Source of the DNA: Afipia sp.
GTDB taxonomy: Bacteria > Pseudomonadota > Alphaproteobacteria > Rhizobiales > Xanthobacteraceae
NCBI GenBank assembly: GCA_024508675.1
Contig: JANINQ010000001.1
Coordinates: 124,001-188,000, forward strand
Direction of reading: 5' to 3'
Length of the DNA stretch: 64,000 nt
Every line of letters begins with the position of its first letter. Within the stretch, counting starts at the first letter, position 1. Below the pieces are notes generated by a model that was not told the origin of the DNA, ran no database searches, and was given only the letters and a program-made list of their open reading frames with translations. Both the position numbers and the translations under genes were made by a program. Shown one piece after another: positions 35,643 to 43,830 of the stretch.

Positions 35643-36614
35643 CTACCGGACAGTACGGTTGCGTAAGTCGGAAGGTGTCGCCTGGAAGCGTTGGCGAAAT
35701 GTCCGGTTGAAATAAGACAGGTCGCTAAATCCGCAGTCGAAGGCGATAGAGCTAATTGGCCGGCCGAGATGCAGCGGGTCTGTGAGCATGCGATAGGCGC
35801 GCTGAAGCCGCTGGCGCAGGACGAATTCCGAAAAGCTCGTATCTTCGGCTTCAAATAGCATGCGCATGTAGCGGGGCGTGATGCCATGTTTGAGCGCGAT
35901 CGCCTCGGCGGAAAGGCGGCCGTCGCTCAATTGTGCCGCGATGTCGGCCTTGATTGCGCGCAGGCGTGCCGCGCGCACGCCGCGCAGGTTCGCAATGTCC
36001 GTCGCGTCCTTCGTCGCGCCGATGGCAAGAGCCGCGAGATCGTGAATATGTGTCGCCACCGCGCGGCGAAGCTCGGGCGTGGTCAGCGAGGCGGTGTCAT
36101 CCAAAGATGCCGCATAGCCTTTCAGGAGATGCAGCGCGGGACTATCCGCGATAACGGGCGCTAGCAGCGCGCCGCCAAGATCGGCCAGATGGGGCGCGAG
36201 CAGGGCGCGGTTCAGGCGCAGGTTGACGACATGCGTCGGGCCATGGCCGGTGAACGTGCCGGGCTCGCTGTTGTCGGTCAGCGCGACTTCGCCTTCGCCG
36301 ATCTCGACGCTGCGGCCGCGTTGCTCCAGCACGCCGACGCCCTTCCGGATCATGACCAGCACCAGGTCGTCATGGTCGATCAGCCCGGATGCGTGATGAT
36401 TGCGCATGGGTGAAAGAACGCCTGACGCCATGCCGAAACCGGAGAACGCCCGCAGCGTCATGTCGGCTTCGAGCGGATGGTCCTGCACCGGCTCCATGTC
36501 GATGTGCAGGATAGTCCGTCCGAATATTTCGCGGAATGCGTCGACGGCGCCGCGACCCGGAAACTGCTTTGTAGAAAGACGCAGCGTCGTCAGGTCGTCG
36601 TTCGTTTCGCTCAT
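35643..36614 (-). CDS. AraC-family transcriptional regulator
   Basis: 323 residues. The C-terminal 100 carry the double helix-turn-helix: SAEAIALKHGITPRYMRMLFEAEDTSFSEFVLRQRL and PISSIAFDCGFSDLSYFNRTFRQRFQATPSDLR. The N-terminal part is the AraC-binding-like-2 cupin sensor, with a start at ATG 36614. It probably activates a catabolic or stress gene; the divergent outer-membrane-protein gene is a candidate target, with 175 bases between. The ligand is unknown. Confidence 0.92.
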   Translation of the reverse strand: MSETNDDLTTLRLSTKQFPGRGAVDAFREIFGRTILHIDMEPVQDHPLEADMTLRAFSGFGMASGVLSPMRNHHASGLIDHDDLVLVMIRKGVGVLEQRGRSVEIGEGEVALTDNSEPGTFTGHGPTHVVNLRLNRALLAPHLADLGGALLAPVIADSPALHLLKGYAASLDDTASLTTPELRRAVATHIHDLAALAIGATKDATDIANLRGVRAARLRAIKADIAAQLSDGRLSAEAIALKHGITPRYMRMLFEAEDTSFSEFVLRQRLQRAYRMLTDPLHLGRPISSIAFDCGFSDLSYFNRTFRQRFQATPSDLRNRTVR

Positions 36615-36789
36615 GCCTGCTGCCTCATGCTCCCAGCGTAGCGGCAGATGTCGCTGATTTGCAACAAGGCATTATAAATAAAGGATAATTCCGCCCAGTC
36701 CGAGGTCGGTTCCGCATAATCCAAGATCGCGGTAGGCGGCATCGCTAGAGTCAGCTTCGAATAGTGCAGGCGATTTTGGGGGAGTTTTC

Positions 36790-37680
36790 ATGACATTGCG
36801 CCGGGCTTATGTGGCCGCGCTCGCGGCTGCCGGACTCATTGCGTTGATGTCGGGAGCCGGGGCAGGCGAGGGGCCGCTCAGGGCGACACATGCCAAGCCG
36901 GTTTACGATTGGAGCGGTTTCTATGTCGGCGCGGCCGCGGGGGCGAGGCGCACCGACAGCAATCTGTCGATCAGGGCTATCGACGAATTCTACATGACCG
37001 GCGCCGGGCAATTCATCCAGCACGATTTTCCGGGCTGTACGCTGAACACGCCTCCGTGTGCGTCTGGCGCGTCGTTCGATACGACGGCTTTCAGGATGGC
37101 ATCCTATGCCGGATATAACTGGCAGGTGGGGTCGCGATGGGTGGTCGGGCTTGAAGCCGACTGGGGCTGGGCCAACAACGCGAAGACGCAGAACGGCTTT
37201 GCGTTCTTCTTCGGCCCCGGCGTTGCGATTGCGCCGGATAGCACATACACGGTCAAATCGCTCTGGGATGCGAGTGCGCGCGTGCGTCTGGGTTACCGGC
37301 TCGCGCCTGCGTTTCTTGTCTATGCGACAGGCGGGGCGGCCTGGATGAAGACCGACGTGTCCTCTTTTTGCGGGGCGATGAGCTGCGACCCGATTGCCTT
37401 CTCATCGGGCGTTGTCAGCCAGTCCAGACTATGGAGCGGCTGGACGGCGGGCGGCGGCGTCGAGACGTCGCTCGGCGCGGGCTGGCTGGCGCGCGCCGAA
37501 TATCGCTATGCCGATTTCGGTTCGGCGAGCTTCACCGATATTCATCCCTGTAATTTATCGCCTTGCTCCGTCGCACCATCCACCCTCACATCGGTGAACG
37601 TGTCCTACGATGTCTCGATGAAAACCCACACCGCGATGTTCGGGCTTGCGTATAAGTTCGGCGGCTCCGCCGCTGACTGA
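36790..37680 (+). CDS. Outer-membrane beta-barrel protein
   Basis: 296 residues. A signal peptide (about 1-26, ending GAGAGEG) leads into YDWSGFYVGAAAGARR, the opening strand of the Omp25/Omp31-like porin family found in Rhizobiales. Alternating strands such as YAGYNWQVGSRWVVGLEADWGWAN, ARVRLGYRLAPAFLVYATGGAAWMK and GWLARAEYRYADFGSASF build an eight-strand barrel; the end (HTAMFGLAYKF) is the last strand. Two cysteine pairs in loops (CTLNTPPC, CNLSPC) suggest disulfides. GGGGGAG precedes the ATG. Function may be structural; no pore role can be read from the sequence. Confidence 0.88.
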   Translation: MTLRRAYVAALAAAGLIALMSGAGAGEGPLRATHAKPVYDWSGFYVGAAAGARRTDSNLSIRAIDEFYMTGAGQFIQHDFPGCTLNTPPCASGASFDTTAFRMASYAGYNWQVGSRWVVGLEADWGWANNAKTQNGFAFFFGPGVAIAPDSTYTVKSLWDASARVRLGYRLAPAFLVYATGGAAWMKTDVSSFCGAMSCDPIAFSSGVVSQSRLWSGWTAGGGVETSLGAGWLARAEYRYADFGSASFTDIHPCNLSPCSVAPSTLTSVNVSYDVSMKTHTAMFGLAYKFGGSAAD

Positions 37681-37759
37681 TCGCCGCGTGGTCTTTCCGC
37701 TCCCATAAGCGCGTTTATACGTCGTCTTCTATGGACTACGGGAGAGAAGAAACGGGGCG

Positions 37760-39367
37760 TTACATCGGGCCATTTTTTTCGCGGTTATCGACGGCGGCTT
37801 CTTCAAGGTCGAGATCGCGTTCGATGCGGCGGCGGGTTTCGTCGGTGATCTTCCCCTCGCGAAGCAGCCTGTGAAGGCAAAGCCGCTCCATTGTGATGAT
37901 CTCGCGAACCAGTGACGCGCCCTGCGTGGCAGGCGTGAACTGGCCTTCTTCTCTCGGCGGTTCGGGGAGCGCGCGCATGCGCGTTTCGTGACGGGCTTCC
38001 AGAAAACGCGCGAGTCCTTCAGGCAGGTTTCGTTCCTTGATGATCCGGTCGAGCGAGCCGCGTGCGGATTCGAGAATTTCGCGCCGCGCGGCGATCTCTG
38101 CTTCCCGTTCGCGGATCGCTTCAAGCTGTCCGTGTTCCGACAGGCCGAGCGCCTTGACGAGCATCGGAAGCGTCAGTCCGATCCCGACCAGCGTGAAGGC
38201 AATGACGCCGAAGGTGATCAGCAGGATCAGATCACGGTGCGGGAAGTCCTGCCCGTTGGGCAGTGTCAGGGGCAACGCCAGCGCGACTGCGAGAGAGACA
38301 ACGCCGCGAATGCCGGTGAAGCCGATCACGACGATATATTGCCATGGGGGTTTCGAATCCCGCGCGGCGATCCGCTTGCTGACGAGCCGTGGCAGATAGG
38401 TTCCGGGGAAAACCCACAGGAAGCGAGCGATGACGACGATCGCGCAGATGATCGCGATGGCGGTGAGAATTTCAGGCACCGGAAGCGCCTTCGATTTTTC
38501 CATCAGCGACCGCAACTGGAAACCGATCATCAGGAACAGTACGCCCTCGATCAGCCAGATCACGAAATCCCAGAAGAAAATGCCCTGCAAACGCGTTTTG
38601 GATGAGATCAGCAGCGGGCCGTTCCAGCTCACATAGAGGCCCGTCACGACGGTCGCGATCACGCCGGAGCCGTGGAAATGTTCCGGCACCCAGAACGCGA
38701 GATAGGGCGTCAGCAGCGACAGTGATATTTCGACACGCGGATCGCGCGCCCATTGCCGCAGCCGCAGGCTGAGCCAGCCGACCAGAATGCCGAAAACGAT
38801 TTCGCAGGCGATGATCGCGACAAAGGTTTCGGCTGCGGGTGCGAGCGAGAATGCTCCGGTCGAAACCGCCAGCACCGCGAACCTGTAGAGGATCAGCGCG
38901 GTCGCGTCGTTGGCAAGACCTTCGCCTTCGAGAATGACCAGAATACGATGAGGCAGCTTCAGCCGCCGGGCGATTGCCAGCGGCGCCACGACATCCGGCG
39001 GCGATACGATCGCGCCGAGCACGAATCCGACGCTCCATGGAAAGCCCAGCGCATAATGTGCAGCGGCAGCGACCAGCACCGTCGTGAAGATCACGCATCC
39101 GATGGCGAGCAGGCCGATCGGGCGCAGATTGGCCCTGAACTCGCGCCAGCTCATCGCGACGCCCGATGAATAGATCAGCGGCGGAAGCACCAGCAGCAGC
39201 ACGCCTTCCGGCTTCATCTCGATTCGCGGGAACCCCGGCAGGAACGCCAGAATGATGCCGACGAACAGGAAGACAATGGCGGGAGCGATCTCGAGCCGTC
39301 TGGCGAGGATCGCGGAAGCGCCAAGCGCGGTCAGCACGAGGAGAAAGGTGAGAAACGTCGCTACCAT
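37760..39367 (-). CDS. CPA1-family Na+/H+ antiporter
   Basis: 535 residues: about 12 helices in the first 400 and a cytoplasmic tail rich in charged helices (EAIREREAEIAARREILESARGS). EGEGLANDATALILYRFAV is the NhaP/NHE ion-site motif with the Asn-Asp pair, and GAIVSPPDVVAPLAIARRL and FTGIRGVVSLAVALALP are further family marks. It exchanges cytoplasmic sodium or potassium for protons, and the tail may sense pH. The stop is 79 bases from that of the barrel gene; the DUF1345 gene lies upstream with only 7 bases between, so they are probably cotranscribed. Confidence 0.92.
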   Translation of the reverse strand: MVATFLTFLLVLTALGASAILARRLEIAPAIVFLFVGIILAFLPGFPRIEMKPEGVLLLVLPPLIYSSGVAMSWREFRANLRPIGLLAIGCVIFTTVLVAAAAHYALGFPWSVGFVLGAIVSPPDVVAPLAIARRLKLPHRILVILEGEGLANDATALILYRFAVLAVSTGAFSLAPAAETFVAIIACEIVFGILVGWLSLRLRQWARDPRVEISLSLLTPYLAFWVPEHFHGSGVIATVVTGLYVSWNGPLLISSKTRLQGIFFWDFVIWLIEGVLFLMIGFQLRSLMEKSKALPVPEILTAIAIICAIVVIARFLWVFPGTYLPRLVSKRIAARDSKPPWQYIVVIGFTGIRGVVSLAVALALPLTLPNGQDFPHRDLILLITFGVIAFTLVGIGLTLPMLVKALGLSEHGQLEAIREREAEIAARREILESARGSLDRIIKERNLPEGLARFLEARHETRMRALPEPPREEGQFTPATQGASLVREIITMERLCLHRLLREGKITDETRRRIERDLDLEEAAVDNREKNGPM

Positions 39368-39374
39368 GGAGGGA

Positions 39375-40052
39375 TCATATCGCGCTGGCCGCGATATTGA
39401 CCATCAGGGCCACCAGCGCGGTATTGAAGATGAATGAAATGACGCCGTGGGCCGCAGCGGTGCGGCGGATCATCTTGTCGGTGATGCCGACATCCGAAAC
39501 CTGCGCGGTCATGCCGATCACGAAAGAAAAATAGACGAAATCCCAATAGTCGGGCTGATCGTCGCCGGGGAACGCGAGGCCGCCGGGCTTGACGCCGCGA
39601 TAATAGTCATGGGCGTAGTGCAGCGCGAATGTGGTGTGGATCGCGGTCCAGGACAGCACGATGGTCACCACGGCCAGAATGAGCTGCGGGGCCTGCTGCG
39701 GCTTGATTGCGAGTTCCATGACAATGGCTGCGATGCTCGCAAACGCACCGAGGCCGGTCATGATGAGGATAAAGAAACGTCCGTCGTCCTGCCGCGCCGC
39801 CTGACGGCGGATGTCGTCGATCCCGCATGAGAATACGGTGATGAAGGCGAGTCCCATATAAATCGCGACGAAAATATCCCACGCCACCAGCAGGCGGCTC
39901 GCGGGACGCCACGACGGCGGAAGAAACAACAGAGAGGCCAGGCCGATCGCGAGCGAGATAAACGTCCGCGGCCGGGACAGCACGATGCGCAGCGGCTTTG
40001 GCATGCCTCTGAGGCGAAGAAGATACGGATCGCCGTCCTTCTTGCCCGGCAT
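39375..40052 (-). CDS. DUF1345 membrane protein
   Basis: A longer frame overlaps ispA; I start at ATG 40052 (MPGKKDGDPYLLRLRGMPKP, 225 residues), with AAGG upstream. Five or six hydrophobic segments are seen. DYYRGVKPGGLAFPGDDQPDYWDFVYFSFVIGMTAQVSDVGITDKMIRR is the hallmark of DUF1345, whose role is unknown; the FSFVIGMTAQVSD loop resembles the selectivity region of small ion channels. The gene is placed between ispA and the antiporter on the same strand. Pairing with the antiporter may indicate a role in ion homeostasis. Confidence 0.88.
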   Translation of the reverse strand: MPGKKDGDPYLLRLRGMPKPLRIVLSRPRTFISLAIGLASLLFLPPSWRPASRLLVAWDIFVAIYMGLAFITVFSCGIDDIRRQAARQDDGRFFILIMTGLGAFASIAAIVMELAIKPQQAPQLILAVVTIVLSWTAIHTTFALHYAHDYYRGVKPGGLAFPGDDQPDYWDFVYFSFVIGMTAQVSDVGITDKMIRRTAAAHGVISFIFNTALVALMVNIAASAI

Positions 40053-40065
40053 TCTGCTGCGCCTT

Positions 40066-40992
40066 CTAGTTCTGCCGCTCGGCGACGAAACGGGATGCTG
40101 CGCGCAGCACGTCGCCCTTTGCGCCGAACGGCGCAAGCGCCGCATCGGCCTGCTTCAGCAGATCGCGCACGCGTGCCTTGGCGCCATCAATTCCCAATAG
40201 TGTGACGAATGTCGTCTTGCCTGCAGCCGCATCCTGTCCGGCCGGCTTGCCGAGTGCAGTCGCATCGCCTTCAACGTCGAGAAGATCGTCCGCGATCTGG
40301 AAGGCTTCGCCGAGCGCGTGCCCATAGGTGTCGAGCGCGTCGTACTGATCCTTCGAGGCCTGACCGAGAAGCGCACCGGCGATGCAGCCGTATTTCAGGA
40401 GCGCGCCGGTCTTCATCTGCTGCAGCTTGGCGACATCCGGCGGTTCGGGATCGCCGAAACGGCCCTCACCAGCGAGATCCATGATCTGTCCGCCGACCAT
40501 GCCGCCGACGCCGGCGGCACGTGCCAGCGCGCGTGTCAGCAGCAGGCGCACGGTTGGGTCCTTGTGCACTTCGTCGCGGGTGACAATGTCGAATGCGATG
40601 GTGAGCAGGCCGTCGCCCGCGAGGATCGCGGTCGCATCGTCGAACTTTTTGTGCGACGTCGGCCGTCCGCGGCGCAGATCGCTGTTGTCCATCGACGGCA
40701 GGTCGTCATGGATCAGCGAGTAACAGTGAATGCATTCGAGCGCCGCGCCAACCATCAGAGCGCTGTCGCGCGGCACATCGAACACCGCCGCGCTTTCCAC
40801 CGCCAGGAACGGACGCAACCGCTTGCCGCCGTTGAGGCTCGAATAGCGCATCGCTTCCATCAGGCGGTGCGGCCGCAGAATCTCGCCGGGGAGCGGAACA
40901 TCCGACAGAAGCCGCGTCAGCAGCGCCTCGGTGTCCGCGGCCGTGGCGTCGAGCCGCTTCATGAAATCCTGTGGGGACGTGCCGGTGGTCAT
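40066..40992 (-). CDS. ispA: Farnesyl/geranyl diphosphate synthase
   Basis: 308 residues from ATG 40992 (GGAG 8 bases upstream; a longer frame exists). The first Asp-rich motif is IHDDLPSMDNSDLRRGRPTSHKKF and the second QIADDLLDVEGD, both needed to bind diphosphate through Mg2+. GGKRLRPFLAVE is the N-terminal basic motif. The enzyme joins isopentenyl diphosphate units to C15 for quinones, hopanoids or carotenoids, in series with ispG product. Short-chain length is inferred from bacterial IspA similarity. Confidence 0.95.
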   Translation of the reverse strand: MTTGTSPQDFMKRLDATAADTEALLTRLLSDVPLPGEILRPHRLMEAMRYSSLNGGKRLRPFLAVESAAVFDVPRDSALMVGAALECIHCYSLIHDDLPSMDNSDLRRGRPTSHKKFDDATAILAGDGLLTIAFDIVTRDEVHKDPTVRLLLTRALARAAGVGGMVGGQIMDLAGEGRFGDPEPPDVAKLQQMKTGALLKYGCIAGALLGQASKDQYDALDTYGHALGEAFQIADDLLDVEGDATALGKPAGQDAAAGKTTFVTLLGIDGAKARVRDLLKQADAALAPFGAKGDVLRAASRFVAERQN

Positions 40993-41159
40993 CAAAAGCT
41001 CCAAAAGAACGCAAATTTCGGCGGACAATCGGTCATGGCATCGCCCGCGTCAATTCCGCAAAGGCTGTTTCTGACCGGGATTTGGCTAGAGCAGGGCGGC
41101 GGATTTCTGCTAGCTAGGCTAGGTCCGGTTGCTCGGACGATCTCCTAACAGGAGTGCTC

Positions 41160-41447
41160 ATGCCTGCTTACGTCATTTTCGATGTCGAAATTCGCGATGG
41201 CGAGCGATACCAGAATTTCATGAGCCAGGTGAAGCCGGCGCTCGAAGAGGCAGGAGGGCGGTATCTCGCCCGCGGAGGTGCGCACAAGGTCCACGAAGGT
41301 GATTGGACTCCGCGCCGCATTGTTATTCTTGAGTTTCCATCGGTGGCGGCATTCGAGACTTTCTATCACGGTCCGCTCTATCAAAGCCTCAAGCATATTC
41401 GGGATGAATGCAGCTCGGCCCGGCTCGTTAGTGTCGAAGGGCTGTAG
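41160..41447 (+). CDS. DUF1330 family protein
   Basis: 95 residues from ATG 41160, with AGGAG 5 bases upstream. YVIFDVEIRDGERYQNFMSQVKPALEEAGGRYLARGG and RRIVILEFPSVAAFETFYHGPLYQSLKHIR are the dimeric ferredoxin-like fold motifs of DUF1330. Related folds are monooxygenases and small-molecule isomerases, but DUF1330 has no agreed reaction. The mtgA gene starts 5 bases after its stop, so they share a transcript. Confidence 0.88.
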   Translation: MPAYVIFDVEIRDGERYQNFMSQVKPALEEAGGRYLARGGAHKVHEGDWTPRRIVILEFPSVAAFETFYHGPLYQSLKHIRDECSSARLVSVEGL

Positions 41448-41452
41448 CTTGA

Positions 41453-42127
41453 ATGCGACGACTGATCCGCGCGGTGATGCTGGTTGTGCTGGGGCTGGTG
41501 TTGTTGCCCTATGCGCTGACGCCGCTCTACAGCACCGGACATCCGGTCTCCACCCTGATGATCGGGCGTTATCTGACGGGCGAGCCTGTCTCCCGCACAT
41601 GGGTCGATCTCGGTGAGATGTCCGAGGCCCTGCCGCGGTCCGTCGTCGCCGCCGAGGATGCCAAATTCTGCTTCCATCATGGCATCGACTGGGATTCGGT
41701 CCGGACCATCATCGAGGATGCGCAGGACGGCGAGGTCGCGCGTGGCGGTTCGACCATCACCCAGCAGGTGGCCAAGAACCTGTTCCTCTGGCCGGGCCGC
41801 AGCGTGATCCGCAAGGGGCTCGAATTTCCGCTGGCGATGTGGATCGATTTCGTCTTGTCGAAAAAGCGCATTCTCGAGCTTTATCTCAACGTCGCCGAGC
41901 TTGGTCCGGACGGACAGTTCGGCGCCGAGGCGGGTGCGCGTTATGCCTTTGGCCGGCCGGCTTCCGCATTGTCGCCTCGGGAAGCGGCCTTATTGGCGTC
42001 GATCCTGCCCAATCCGGTGACCAGAAGTGCCCGAAATCCGGGTCCGGGGGTGCGGCGGATGGCGGGGACCTATGTGGTCCGGGCCCGGTCGGCCGAAATC
42101 TCCGACTGCTGGGGCCGAAATCGCTGA
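41453..42127 (+). CDS. mtgA: Monofunctional biosynthetic peptidoglycan transglycosylase
   Basis: 224 residues: a single N-terminal membrane anchor (about 5-25) and a glycosyltransferase-51 domain. The catalytic Glu68 is in [17 protein letters not shown], and the substrate-groove motif is [53 protein letters not shown] is the third family motif. It polymerises lipid II glycan strands on the outer face of the inner membrane. Length and motifs agree with E. coli MtgA. It follows the DUF1330 gene within 5 bases. Confidence 0.95.
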   Translation: MRRLIRAVMLVVLGLVLLPYALTPLYSTGHPVSTLMIGRYLTGEPVSRTWVDLGEMSEALPRSVVAAEDAKFCFHHGIDWDSVRTIIEDAQDGEVARGGSTITQQVAKNLFLWPGRSVIRKGLEFPLAMWIDFVLSKKRILELYLNVAELGPDGQFGAEAGARYAFGRPASALSPREAALLASILPNPVTRSARNPGPGVRRMAGTYVVRARSAEISDCWGRNR

Positions 42128-42265
42128 TTTCGGGCGATTTTAACCCATTTCCCGTCCGCTTCCGGTCTAGCTTTCACGGCAACCTTCCTCTATAAGCGCG
42201 GCCTCAATCCGGATTTTTGGAGAGCCCCCGCCCGGCGGGTGAGCCTTTTATAGGACGACGATCCC

Positions 42266-42448
42266 ATGGCCGTTCCACGCAGGAAAACCTCGCCGTCTCG
42301 CCGCGGCATGCGCCGCTCGGCGGACGCGATCAAGAAGCCGACTTATGTCGAGGACAAGGACTCGGGCGAACTGCGCCGTCCGCATCACCTCGATCTCAAG
42401 ACCGGCATGTACAAGGGCCGCCAGGTCCTCAAGGTCAAGAAGGACTAA
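42266..42448 (+). CDS. rpmF: Ribosomal protein L32
   Basis: 60 residues, [20 protein letters not shown], strongly basic, the standard L32 N-terminus. The usual C-terminal zinc-binding cysteines are absent, as in other alphaproteobacterial L32 proteins that use the Cys-less form. A stem-loop lies 15 bases after the stop. In many relatives rpmF follows mtgA, as here. Confidence 0.97.
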   Translation: MAVPRRKTSPSRRGMRRSADAIKKPTYVEDKDSGELRRPHHLDLKTGMYKGRQVLKVKKD

Positions 42449-42463
42449 GGTCCTGATTTCAGC

Positions 42464-42484
42464 GCGCTGCCGATCCGGCAGCGC
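42464..42484 (+). terminator. Stem-loop after rpmF
   Basis: GCGCTGCCG (42464-42472) and CGGCAGCGC (42476-42484) form a 9-pair stem with a 3-base loop; a short T-poor tail follows, so termination may need Rho. Confidence 0.5.
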
Positions 42485-42596
42485 CGCTGTTATCGCGATG
42501 TGGCCGGAGCGCCTGAGCGCGCCTTCACAAGAACGCCACAGACGCATGTGATGACGAGCGCATCACAGGATACTTCTCAGAGAGAGCCCGCCGACG

Positions 42597-43292
42597 ATGA
42601 TCGGTTTTCCGCTGCTTCTGATTCCGTTCGCGATCTACAACATCTTCGTCTTTCTGATGCCGGGCGTGGCGTTCACCGCGCCGATCACGTCTGTTCCGTT
42701 GATGTCGGGCGTGCAGTGGGCGCCGACGTTCGGCGATGCGCTGCTCGCGTTGACCGCTCTCCTGCTGATGTTCGAGGTCATCAAGGCTGCACGCCCCGGG
42801 GCGCGCTACCTGACCGATCACCTGCTGTCGCTGATCGCATCGGGCGCGGCGGTCGCTGAATTCCTGCTGCTTCCCCAATTCGGCACTTCGACGTTCTTCC
42901 TTCTGGCCGTGCTTATGGTGGTGGAGTTTCTTGCCGGTGTTTCGATCGGATTCCGCAACCGGCATCGCCGTGTGCCGGCATCTGTGCCTGCCGATGTTCA
43001 GCCTGTGCAGCCAGCCGCTCCAGTGGCTCCCGTGCCGGTCAGTCCGGTGCCTTCCGAGCCGAGGTTCGATCAGGTGCAGCAGGATGTGAAGCCTGTCGAA
43101 CCGGCATTCCCTTCGCCGCAGTCTGCGCCGGTGTCCGACGCTGCACCGAAGCCGGTTCCGACCCTTGCAGTGGTTCGTTCGTCCGAAAGCGTATCCCCTG
43201 CGCCGGAACGCAAACTCTCCGACTGGAGCGTGAGTGATCTCGTGTCCGATCACGCACCGGACAATGCGGCCAGTCCGCAGTCGAAGCCCTGA
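42597..43292 (+). CDS. Hypothetical membrane protein with proline-rich tail
   Basis: 231 residues from ATG 42597. The first 110 hold four hydrophobic segments (FPLLLIPFAIYNIFVFLMP, FGDALLALTALLLMFEVIKAA, LLSLIASGAAVAEFLLLP, TFFLLAVLMVVEFLAGVSIGF). The remainder is low-complexity, proline- and valine-rich (VQPVQPAAPVAPVPVSPVP), probably disordered and cytoplasmic or periplasmic. I recognise no named family. It stands between rpmF and an opposing small gene, converging with only 5 bases between stops. Confidence 0.75.
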   Translation: MIGFPLLLIPFAIYNIFVFLMPGVAFTAPITSVPLMSGVQWAPTFGDALLALTALLLMFEVIKAARPGARYLTDHLLSLIASGAAVAEFLLLPQFGTSTFFLLAVLMVVEFLAGVSIGFRNRHRRVPASVPADVQPVQPAAPVAPVPVSPVPSEPRFDQVQQDVKPVEPAFPSPQSAPVSDAAPKPVPTLAVVRSSESVSPAPERKLSDWSVSDLVSDHAPDNAASPQSKP

Positions 43293-43297
43293 CCGGC

Positions 43298-43633
43298 CTA
43301 TACCTTCTGCGACAGCACCCTGCCGAACGCGTCCGTGCCTCTCAGTGCGGCGCGGCCATAGACCCCGTGGGCGACGGCCGGTGCTTCGCGCCGGAATGGG
43401 CGCGTCTGCGGAGCCTGCTCAGCCATGGCGATAAGATGGGCGATGAACGGCGCGCTCGGCCGTGCGGCATATCGTTCAGGGGCGCGGGTCTGGCTCTGAA
43501 CGGGAACCAGCGCCCCGCCGGAGACGGATTCTGCCTGCGCAGGGGCTTCCGCGCCTGACTGTCTTGTCTGGCCGGCTGTGGCCGGGGAAATGATGCTCGA
43601 CACAATCATCATCAGGTGGCTCGCATGTCTCAT
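43298..43633 (-). CDS. Small hypothetical protein, possibly exported
   Basis: From ATG 43633, 111 residues; the longer frame back to 43804 overlaps the GGDEF/EAL promoter and is less likely. The N-terminus MRHASHLMMIVSSIISPATAGQ looks like a weak signal peptide. The core RYAARPSAPFIAHLIAMAEQAPQTRPFRR resembles a short motif (PSAPF-AHLIA-PQTR) in proteins I associate with Bradyrhizobium relatives, function unknown. No clear Shine-Dalgarno. It converges with the hypothetical membrane protein gene. Confidence 0.6.
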   Translation of the reverse strand: MRHASHLMMIVSSIISPATAGQTRQSGAEAPAQAESVSGGALVPVQSQTRAPERYAARPSAPFIAHLIAMAEQAPQTRPFRREAPAVAHGVYGRAALRGTDAFGRVLSQKV

Positions 43634-43830
43634 ATTGGGACGCAATGCGTCTTCTCGATGAGACATCGCAAGGGCCGTGCCGAACGTCCTTGGCAACCTG
43701 TTACCGACTTTGAAACATTGATAACAAAGCGGTTTGGCGGATTGTTCAGGAAATTGGCCTAGGCTGGACGGGTGTCGGCCAATTACTCTTGGCTGGCGAA
43801 TCATTCACGCCGTCCCGGAACGAGGCATCC

